This document shows, one piece after another, positions 1 through 5,501 of a stretch of 13,824 nt of DNA. Below the pieces are notes generated by a model, which saw only the letters and a list, made by a program, of their open reading frames with translations, was not told the DNA's origin and searched no databases. The DNA is from an uncultured Campylobacter sp. GTDB taxonomy: Bacteria; Campylobacterota; Campylobacteria; Campylobacterales; Campylobacteraceae. Position 1 is the stretch's first letter. Each line of letters begins with the position of its first letter. Position numbers and translations under genes: made by a program. The DNA is taken from positions 1 to 13,824 of the forward strand of contig NZ_CALKTL010000017.1 in the NCBI RefSeq assembly GCF_937997405.1. The letters run 5' to 3'.

Positions 1-1
1 G

Positions 2-406
2 GATAACCTGAAAAATCAGGTGCACTATCGTTGTTGTCTTGTGGGGGTGCTTTTTGCCTTCTGTTCGCTCATCCCCGCAGTCGGCGGCGCGCTCATCTAC
101 GTGCCCACCGCGCTATACGTGCTAGCGGGGGGCAGCACCTCGGGCGCGATCGTGATAATGGCGTATTGCGTGATACTGATCTCGACGCTCGCGGACAGCT
201 TCGTAAAGCCGCTCGTGATAAAATTTATCAACTCGCGCTTAGTAGAAAACCCCGCAAACATCAACGAGATGCTGATCTTCTTCTCGATGCTTTCGGGCAT
301 CAGCACGTTTGGGTTCTGGGGCGTGATCTTGGGGCCTGCGATTTTAACGCTATTTATCGCGGTGCTAAATTTATACGATTATCTAAAAAAGATAGAATTC
401 GAGTAG
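2..406 (+). CDS. AI-2E/PerM family transporter, C-terminal part (5' end outside window)
   Basis: The frame is open from base 2 with no stop upstream, so this is the last 134 residues of a longer protein; family members are usually about 340-360 residues. A GTG at 20 lies inside a membrane segment, has no ribosome binding site, and is not a real start. The fragment is strongly hydrophobic, with segments around FAFCSLIPAVGGALIYVP, GAIVIMAYCVILIST and FGFWGVILGPAILTLFIAVL. The order 'IPAVGG...ADSFVKPLVI...GGxxxFGxxGxxLGP'-like is the C-terminal signature I associate with the AI-2E exporter/PerM (former UPF0118) family, which are polytopic inner-membrane proteins. The substrate cannot be read from sequence; many members are not autoinducer transporters. 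The tail ends in a charged KKIEFE cytoplasmic stretch. An intrinsic terminator follows within 10 bases, so this is the last gene of its transcript. Confidence 0.8.
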   Translation, partial: DNLKNQVHYRCCLVGVLFAFCSLIPAVGGALIYVPTALYVLAGGSTSGAIVIMAYCVILISTLADSFVKPLVIKFINSRLVENPANINEMLIFFSMLSGISTFGFWGVILGPAILTLFIAVLNLYDYLKKIEFE

Positions 407-411
407 GGCTT

Positions 412-429
412 GCGCCGCTTGGCGCTTTT
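412..429 (+). terminator. Intrinsic terminator after the transporter gene
   Basis: GCGCC (412-416) and GGCGC (421-425) form a perfect 5-bp GC stem around the tetraloop GCTT, followed at once by TTTT (426-429). It lies 6 bases after the stop codon of the transporter, which suits a rho-independent terminator for that gene. Confidence 0.7.
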
Positions 430-770
430 AAATTTATGAAAATGCCGCCCGTAAAGTGCAATGCTTAGCACGTCCTTGCGGCTCTCTCGTCCTTGCGATT
501 TTGTCTGCTTGCGCTCTTGCGCGGGCACAAAGCTTTTAAATTTAAAGGCGAATTTTAATTTCAGCTGCTGCTCGCGCTCTTTGACGAATTTTAGAGCAAA
601 GATCGCGAGTATCGGCGAGGTTATTTTGGGTCGCGTCATGCGGCGGCGCAGTATTTTTAAGCTACACCGCGCGGCGTGGCGAAATTTTATGGATTAGAGT
701 TTAAATTTAAAGTAGTCGATAATAAAAGAAAGAATTTTAACTTCAGCTCTAGCAAGCAATGCCCAGCAAC
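430..770. other. Intergenic stretch, no supported gene
   Basis: About 340 bases between the transporter terminator and the end of the minus-strand hypothetical gene. Short open frames exist on both strands (for example 461-697 + and 379-639 -). None has a good ribosome binding site, and their products are Arg/Lys/Ser-rich with no recognisable motif, as expected of chance frames. I see no tRNA, no clear repeat and no mobile-element end. It could hold decayed coding sequence, but nothing proves that. Confidence 0.5.
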
Positions 771-1223
771 TCAATATCCGCTTTCGTTGCGTTCTCCTTG
801 CGAGTTAAAATTTATCTTATTCTTTTGATTCTTTAAATTTTGGTATTGTTTGAAAAGTATGTCCGTCTCATGTTTATAATCGTATAAATTTTTATTATAA
901 AATATCGTTTTATAATCGAGATTGTTCCCCTTGTCGTATATTGAAATGAAAGAAAATATATATTCTCTATTGCAATCCATATTTTCATCAATTATCTTTT
1001 TATAGTTATAGCAAAACGGGTATATGCTCTTTTTTTGTTGATAAAATATATCCCTAAATATAGAGTTTAAAAGCCTTCTATAACATCTATTTTCTAGAGT
1101 AATTATGTCAAGTTTTTTAGTTTTTATTTCGTGCGTAATTGGTAATTGTATGTCATTTTTACTTATAAATACAAAATCAGTAAATAGGTCGAATGAGTGG
1201 TTGGCGCCATCTCCAAACCTCAT
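771..1223 (-). CDS. Hypothetical protein, AT-rich gene (150 aa)
   Basis: I do not recognise this protein. It is soluble-looking, with no signal peptide or membrane span. It is very rich in Asn, Lys, Tyr, Ile and Phe, for example in KSIYPFCYNYKKIIDEN and KTIFYNKNLYDYKHE. That reflects a base composition far more AT-rich than the nap and fdh genes and may indicate transfer. The ATG at 1223 lies 14 bases downstream of the stop of the 162-aa gene, with only a weak AGAGA-type ribosome binding site. The same frame stays open upstream of the ATG for about 11 codons, back to a TGA inside the neighbour's 3' end. The encoded upstream stretch (WRNFIENFIY) is protein-like, so the true start may be earlier, or the two genes may once have been one frame. 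No function is assigned. Confidence 0.55.
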   Translation of the reverse strand: MRFGDGANHSFDLFTDFVFISKNDIQLPITHEIKTKKLDIITLENRCYRRLLNSIFRDIFYQQKKSIYPFCYNYKKIIDENMDCNREYIFSFISIYDKGNNLDYKTIFYNKNLYDYKHETDILFKQYQNLKNQKNKINFNSQGERNESGY

Positions 1224-1237
1224 ATATATAAAATTCT

Positions 1238-1726
1238 CTATAAAATTTCTCCATCTTCGTCAATCAAATGCTCTTGCTCCCAAGGATAAAAGAGGCGTAG
1301 CTTTAAAATCTCGTCGTTTTCTACAATCTCTTCGGCGTTTTGTATAGGTTCGCCGTTTTTGCAAATTTTAGAGCCCAGATCCATTAGATAATCAAAATTT
1401 AGCCTTTTATCCAGCTTCCAAAATTCGCATCTGTCGTCGGGATATTTATCGCCGTTGCACCATGAAAATCTTGCGCTCTCATAGCCGTTTTTGTCTAAGT
1501 GAATATCCGCCATCTTGCCGAAATCTATTTGTGGATAATTATCTAAGTAGTGAAGTTTTTTTAGGTAATCTTTTAAATTTAACTCTACGATCTCTCTTTG
1601 CGTCAGGTTTTTATCGCTAAAATCAAGCGCTTCTAAGATTGCCGAAATTCTATATGCAGGTAGCAAGGCAATAAATATACAGAGCCAGATTAGAAAAACT
1701 ATTATACAAAGGTATTTCAGGCGCAA
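1238..1726 (-). CDS. Hypothetical protein with N-terminal membrane anchor (162 aa)
   Basis: The TTG start at 1726 is chosen because AAGGAG lies five bases upstream, an excellent ribosome binding site. An AT-rich TAATAT/GATAAT element at about 1753-1761 could be its -10 box. Residues 5-24 form one hydrophobic segment (YLCIIVFLIWLCIFIALLPA) after a basic MRLK, so the protein is probably anchored in the inner membrane or exported. The rest, residues 25-162, is acidic and Leu/Asp-rich. It contains a Cys-bearing segment, SARFSWCNGDKYPDDRCEFW (about residues 86-105), with two cysteines that could form a disulfide outside the cytoplasm. I do not recognise the family. The AT-rich 150-aa gene follows after 14 bases and is probably co-transcribed. 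Both point the same way as the nap operon, but a 166-base gap separates them from napD. Confidence 0.65.
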   Translation of the reverse strand: MRLKYLCIIVFLIWLCIFIALLPAYRISAILEALDFSDKNLTQREIVELNLKDYLKKLHYLDNYPQIDFGKMADIHLDKNGYESARFSWCNGDKYPDDRCEFWKLDKRLNFDYLMDLGSKICKNGEPIQNAEEIVENDEILKLRLFYPWEQEHLIDEDGEIL

Positions 1727-1892
1727 ATTTACTCCTTCGGACAGATTTGCGCTATATTATCTAATGCAAGCTTAACGAGCCCATAATTCGCAGCGCGCTT
1801 GCGATTAGGCGGCTTGCTGCAAAAATTCTAAACTTGCTTGCGCAGTTAAATTTAGCGGTAAAATTTTAAATTTTAAAATTTGCGGCGGCGAT

Positions 1893-2228
1893 TTAGACTC
1901 GCACTTTGCCGCCGTATTTGATCTGGCTCGGGTCTTTTTCGTCCAGCTCGCGCATTATCTGCTCGCCGTTGTCGAAGTTTGCCGCGGCGATATCTGCGTC
2001 CAGATCGGAGTATGAGTAGATCATCATCGCCTCGCTTACACCCTCTATGACTTCTATCGCGCGAAATGCGGCGATCTCGTCCTCGAAGCTCTCCGCGCTA
2101 ATCGTGGCTACCGCCTTGCCGTCCTCACACGCTACGAACTCGCAGCCGCCGATACTTTGCAACTGCTTGCGAAACGTCGCTACGTCAGTATTTGCGCCTA
2201 GATAGATCACGACGCTTGAAATATTCAT
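1893..2228 (-). CDS. napD: NapD, chaperone for the NapA Tat signal peptide
   Basis: NapD is a small cytoplasmic protein that binds the twin-arginine signal of NapA and holds back export until the molybdenum cofactor and Fe-S cluster are inserted. The product (111 aa from the ATG at 2228) begins MNISSVVIYLG, the SSVVI-type first beta strand typical of NapD. A ferredoxin-like beta-alpha-beta pattern follows: a GCEFVACEDGKAVATI strand pair, a helix, then the VIEGVSEAMMIYSY strand. A TTG at 2240 would add four residues. I prefer the ATG because it overlaps the napL stop as ATGA and has GGGGG about five bases upstream. The acidic C-terminal tail (YSDLDADIAAANFDNGEQIMRELDEKDPSQ) is longer than in minimal NapDs. 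It is the last gene of the nap operon, as in C. jejuni. I see no strong terminator in the 166 bases after it. Confidence 0.9.
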   Translation of the reverse strand: MNISSVVIYLGANTDVATFRKQLQSIGGCEFVACEDGKAVATISAESFEDEIAAFRAIEVIEGVSEAMMIYSYSDLDADIAAANFDNGEQIMRELDEKDPSQIKYGGKVRV

Positions 2229-3394
2229 TTTAGCCCCCAAAAGTAGATATATCTATTGTACCCCGAGCCCACGAGATACTCTCCTGCGAAAAGCAGATAG
2301 TTGATGATGTCGTTATCCAGCTCGATGCTGCGGACGATATCGCCTGCTTTATCGATTACGCGCACGCCGTTACCAACGGTAAAAGCACCCAGCTCGGGGC
2401 TTAGCGCCACGGCAAAAACTGCAAAATGGGCATTATAGAATTTGCTAAAATCGCCGTTTTCGTAGTAGCACGATCTTTCTTTGTCGTTCGAGCCGCTCAT
2501 CATACGATCGCCAAGCAGCGCCACGGAGTAGATCCCGTCCTTGTGTAGGGATTTTTGACTCATAAGCTTTTTCGCTTTCGCGTCGAAATAAAATACGATG
2601 CCGCCTTCGCACGAGATTAGCAGCGTTCCGCTGGAGCGGTCGTAGGCGCTACCGCCCAAAGACGCGATGGTGAGCTTTTGCTCGAAGCTTACCTTGCCGC
2701 TAGACAGGTCGAAGTATAAAATTTCGCTACCAAGACCTAGCAAAATCACGGTGTTTTCGTCATAGAAATAGACGTTTTTGATCCCCGTCATCGGTAGCTT
2801 GTAGTGCGTGATCTTGCCGTCTGCAAACACGCCCAGCATCTTTTCAAACGCATCGCCGTTATACAAAAATGCGTATTTTTCGCCTAGTTTATCGACGTCG
2901 AATATGGTAGCGCTCATCGGCTCGTCTAGGTAATTTTTGGACGAGGGCAGGGCGAAAATTAGCGTTTTGGATATTGCGCCCGATGCGGAATTTGAGGCGG
3001 AATTTAATGCCGTAGAATTCTCGGCAGAATTTTGCGCCGTAGAATTTGCCGCTGCGGAATTTACGCTCGCTTTTGCATTGAAATTCTGCGCTGCATCGGA
3101 ATTTGTGCTTGCGGCGGAATTTTGATCTGCGAGATTTTGCCCGGCGGTGGAATTTCGCGCGGAACTCTCCGCAGAGTTAATGGTAATTTTATAGAGCTTG
3201 CCGTTGTCAAGCCCTGCGTAAATTTCGCCGTCTAGATTTTTTAGCACCGCGACATTTGCGTCAAGCTCTAGTATGAAGCTAGCGTGTTTGATCTTTGCAG
3301 GCGCATCTATGCCCACAGCACCACTAGGTATTGCAACGCCGTTGCCGGCATAGATGAAGTAGGCGCAAAGTAGTAGCGGTGGTAAAAATTTCAT
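2225..3394 (-). CDS. napL: NapL, beta-propeller-like accessory protein of nitrate reductase
   Basis: The product (389 aa) has an N-terminal signal peptide (MKFLPPLLLCAYFIYAGNGVA), so it is probably periplasmic. The remainder shows repeating strand patterns of WD40/beta-propeller type, such as SGSNDKERSCYYENGDFSKF, VFAVALSPELGAFTVGNGVRVI and the C-terminal LVGSGYNRYIYFWGLK. Its position between napB and napD identifies it as NapL, an epsilonproteobacterial Nap accessory protein whose exact role is not settled. The odd feature is a low-complexity insert at about residues 73-142, rich in Asn-Ser-Ala, which interrupts the first blades. The start ATG at 3394 has AGGAG six bases upstream; that site overlaps the TAG stop of napB. 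The stop overlaps the napD start as ATGA, implying coupled translation. Family confidence rests on context plus propeller-like sequence. Confidence 0.85.
   Translation of the reverse strand: MKFLPPLLLCAYFIYAGNGVAIPSGAVGIDAPAKIKHASFILELDANVAVLKNLDGEIYAGLDNGKLYKITINSAESSARNSTAGQNLADQNSAASTNSDAAQNFNAKASVNSAAANSTAQNSAENSTALNSASNSASGAISKTLIFALPSSKNYLDEPMSATIFDVDKLGEKYAFLYNGDAFEKMLGVFADGKITHYKLPMTGIKNVYFYDENTVILLGLGSEILYFDLSSGKVSFEQKLTIASLGGSAYDRSSGTLLISCEGGIVFYFDAKAKKLMSQKSLHKDGIYSVALLGDRMMSGSNDKERSCYYENGDFSKFYNAHFAVFAVALSPELGAFTVGNGVRVIDKAGDIVRSIELDNDIINYLLFAGEYLVGSGYNRYIYFWGLK
2988..3155. repeat. Degenerate in-frame repeat coding for Asn-Ser-Ala units in NapL
   Basis: On the plus strand GAATTT or GAATTC begins at 2988, 3000, 3015, 3027, 3042, 3057, 3099, 3117 and 3150, usually preceded by GCG or GTA. 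All spacings are multiples of three (12, 15, 12, 15, 15, 42, 18, 33). Read on the coding strand, each unit gives an Asn-Ser pair or close variant in contexts such as NSAA, NSTA and NSAE. The units are diverged, so this is an old or selected tandem expansion rather than a fresh microsatellite. The frame is kept throughout. Confidence 0.75.
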
Positions 3395-3403
3395 CGTGCG
3401 CTC

Positions 3404-3937
3404 CTACTCAACCTCGGCGCCTTGATTTAGCGTATCTATGAGATTAGAAGTGGAATTTGCATCGCTAAACCTGCTAAAATCGGCTTTGAAATTATTTTTC
3501 ACTAGCGGATTGGTTTGGGCTTGCGGTACGTGGCATTGAGTGCAGTTGAAGCGCTGCTCGGCTAGCGTGCCGTTTAGATCCGTGCCTGTGCGAAAGTCCA
3601 CCAAGTGGCTTTTTGGGATCGGCGTAGAGCCTACATCCTTAGCGACATCGGGCATATGGCAGGTTACGCACATATTGTTATCCTTTGTGATCGGTACAAG
3701 CCCTTCTAAGCTGTGCGGTATAAGCGGTGGAGCGTTTTCGAAGCTGCGCTCGATTTTCGAAGCTGCGCCCGGAGCATCCTCGCTATATTTGAAATCGGGC
3801 AGGGAATTTTTATTTTGCGCCGATTCGTCTACGCTTTTTATAAAGCCCAAGCTGTCGGCGTCTATAGAAGCCGTCTTGTCCGCGGCAAATAGCGCCGCAC
3901 AGCATGCAAGAGCCAAGCCTAAAACCATTTTTTTCAT
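3404..3937 (-). CDS. napB: NapB, dihaem cytochrome c subunit of periplasmic nitrate reductase
   Basis: NapB carries electrons to NapA in the periplasm. The product (177 aa) has a Sec signal peptide (MKKMVLGLALACCAALFAA) and two CXXCH haem-attachment motifs, CVTCH at 90-94 and CTQCH at 132-136. Candidate distal haem ligands are His75 in PPLIPHSLEG and His111 in PKSHLVDF, the arrangement usual for NapB. Length is in the usual range for the family. The ATG at 3937 overlaps the napH stop as ATGA, with AGGAG seven bases upstream, so translation is probably coupled. The TAG stop contributes to the ribosome binding site of napL nine bases on. Confidence 0.97.
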   Translation of the reverse strand: MKKMVLGLALACCAALFAADKTASIDADSLGFIKSVDESAQNKNSLPDFKYSEDAPGAASKIERSFENAPPLIPHSLEGLVPITKDNNMCVTCHMPDVAKDVGSTPIPKSHLVDFRTGTDLNGTLAEQRFNCTQCHVPQAQTNPLVKNNFKADFSRFSDANSTSNLIDTLNQGAEVE

Positions 3938-4743
3938 TTTTTCACTCCTAATATACTAAAATTTAACGCATCGTCGTCGCATACGTCGATACAGCGTCCG
4001 CAGCTAATACACTCGCTGCTAACGCGCCCGTTTTCGCGCCCGACCATCTTAAGTACCTGCACTTCGGGGCAGACCATTTTGCATTTGCCGCACATCGTGC
4101 ATTTATCAACCTCGTGGCGAATGCGAATGACGCTAAAATAGCTAAGCGCCGCCCAAAATCCGCCGAGCGGGCATAGCCGCGAGCAGATAGTGCGATCGCC
4201 TGCAAAAATTTCAAAAACCACGATCAGTAGCGCGATTGCAAATGCACTGGCACTCAGCGATATGACGGCGCGCGCGAAAAGCGAGATAAAGCTTACGCTC
4301 TCAAATGCCGCAAAGCCGAAAGCTCCGCTGCAAACAAGCGCTAACACCGCTAGGACGTAGCGAGCTTTGCGATTTACGCTAACGAGTCTAGTTGTTATGC
4401 CAAGTCTCTTACGAAGCCACGCGGCAAGATCGGTTAGTAAATTTATCGGGCAGACCCACGAGCAATATAATCGCGGCGCTATAAGCGCATAAAATGCTCC
4501 TACGATAACCGCTCCGATAACCGCCGTAGTGCCTAAAGAAAAGCTAGCTAACAGCATCTGTGCCGTCGCAAACGGATCGCTTAGGTTAATCGTGCCGAAA
4601 AGTTTCGACGAGCTTAGATTGCCCTTTAGAATTCCTGATAAAATTCCGTTTTCGCTCGCGGCTTTGAAGGCGAAATTATTTCCTAAAATAAAAAGGACTA
4701 GAATAGAAATTTGGCTCAAACGCCTTAAAATAGTATATTTCAT
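3934..4743 (-). CDS. napH: NapH, membrane iron-sulfur quinol-oxidising subunit
   Basis: NapH, with NapG, takes electrons from menaquinol for NapAB and replaces NapC in organisms that lack it. The product (269 aa) has about four membrane spans: around residues 12-25, 68-90, 127-148 and 160-182. Two cytoplasmic CX3CP motifs are present, CSWVCP at 94-99 and CSRLCP at 187-192. Two C-terminal 4Fe-4S ferredoxin motifs follow, CTMCGKCKMVCP at 215-226 and CISCGRCIDVC at 245-255. This is the standard NapH layout. Both ends overlap the neighbours by ATGA (napG stop/napH start at 4740-4743 and napH stop/napB start at 3934-3937). A GGAGGGG-rich stretch precedes the ATG. Confidence 0.96.
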   Translation of the reverse strand: MKYTILRRLSQISILVLFILGNNFAFKAASENGILSGILKGNLSSSKLFGTINLSDPFATAQMLLASFSLGTTAVIGAVIVGAFYALIAPRLYCSWVCPINLLTDLAAWLRKRLGITTRLVSVNRKARYVLAVLALVCSGAFGFAAFESVSFISLFARAVISLSASAFAIALLIVVFEIFAGDRTICSRLCPLGGFWAALSYFSVIRIRHEVDKCTMCGKCKMVCPEVQVLKMVGRENGRVSSECISCGRCIDVCDDDALNFSILGVKK

Positions 4744-5498
4744 TGCCTAGCCCCCTCCATTAGATCGTCCTCGTTTAAGTAATCCCTGCTTTTTTGCGGA
4801 TCGAGCTTAATTTTGGTGTCTGCGTCCTTTAGCTTCGCGTCGTCGCCCTTGATCCAGCCTTTGACGTAGTTGTCGCTGGAAATTCCTATGACGCGCTCGC
4901 GCTCCACGACGCTGATAGCCGCCTTTTTCGTGACGCAGGCATGCTCGCACTTACCGCAACCCGTGCAGTAGTCGCTATCTACGACAGGCACGAGCAGGGC
5001 GTGCTTTTCGGTGCGGTTGTTGTGACGATAATCGATCCTAAGCGCCTTATCCATTACGGGGCAGCTTCGCACGCACGCGTCGCATTGGATGCCCGCATAA
5101 GCGATGCAATGCTCCGTATCTATGACCGCAACGCCCATTTTCGATAGACGCACGTTAAGCTTGGAGTCTTCGCTTACCAGGCTTTTATCTAGTGCGTCGC
5201 TAGGACAGGCCGCGACGCAAGGTATGTCGTCGCACATATAGCATGGAATTTCGCGCGGGATAAAAAACGGTGTGCCGTTTGCAATAGCATGATCGCAAAA
5301 GCTCGCAAGCTTAAGCGTATCAAATGGGCACGCCTCGACACAAAGTCCGCACCTTAGGCATTTGCTAAGAAATTCTTTCTCGCTTATAGCTCCGGGCGGG
5401 CGGAGTCTGGCGTGCTCGCTGGAGTTTGCGACTCCGAGCCCCAGAACGCCTACGCCCGCAGCTAAAGAAAGAATGCCTAAGACCTCACGCCTATCCAT
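4740..5498 (-). CDS. napG: NapG, periplasmic four-cluster ferredoxin-like subunit
   Basis: NapG passes electrons between NapH and the NapAB complex. The product (252 aa) starts MDRREVLGILSLAAGVGVLGLG, a short twin-arginine (Tat) signal. Four Cys clusters follow: CLRCGLCVEACP (47-58), CYMCDDIPCVAACP (86-99), a spaced set at 131, 139, 142 and 146 ending CDACVRSCP, and CTGCGKCEHAC (178-188). Together they predict four 4Fe-4S centres. The C-terminal region (KGWIKGDDAKLKDADTKIK) is charged and cluster-free. The ATG lies three bases after the napA stop, with AAGG upstream inside napA. The order A-G-H matches C. jejuni and Wolinella and argues for a NapC-independent electron path. Confidence 0.96.
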   Translation of the reverse strand: MDRREVLGILSLAAGVGVLGLGVANSSEHARLRPPGAISEKEFLSKCLRCGLCVEACPFDTLKLASFCDHAIANGTPFFIPREIPCYMCDDIPCVAACPSDALDKSLVSEDSKLNVRLSKMGVAVIDTEHCIAYAGIQCDACVRSCPVMDKALRIDYRHNNRTEKHALLVPVVDSDYCTGCGKCEHACVTKKAAISVVERERVIGISSDNYVKGWIKGDDAKLKDADTKIKLDPQKSRDYLNEDDLMEGARQ

Positions 5499-5501
5499 AA
5501 T

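Noticed and set aside
461..697. Open frame of 78 codons in the gap after the transporter
   Set aside because: There is no ribosome binding site and no recognisable protein pattern, the Arg/Ser/Cys content is typical of chance frames, and overlapping frames exist on the opposite strand.
1857..1881. AAATTTTAAA-type palindrome after napD as an operon terminator
   Set aside because: The arms are made only of A and T, without a GC stem or a clear T-run in the right direction. Such motifs are widespread in Campylobacter intergenic DNA.
2937..3235. Plus-strand open frames opposite napL
   Set aside because: They arise from the in-frame repeat of napL read on the other strand (EFxAEF-like products) and have no independent start signals.
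3921..3945. A-runs at the napH/napB junction (A6 and A7) as a phase-variable tract
   Set aside because: Runs this short are common in Campylobacter and are below the length usually linked to slippage. They fit an ordinary ATGA overlap and the Lys codons of a signal peptide.
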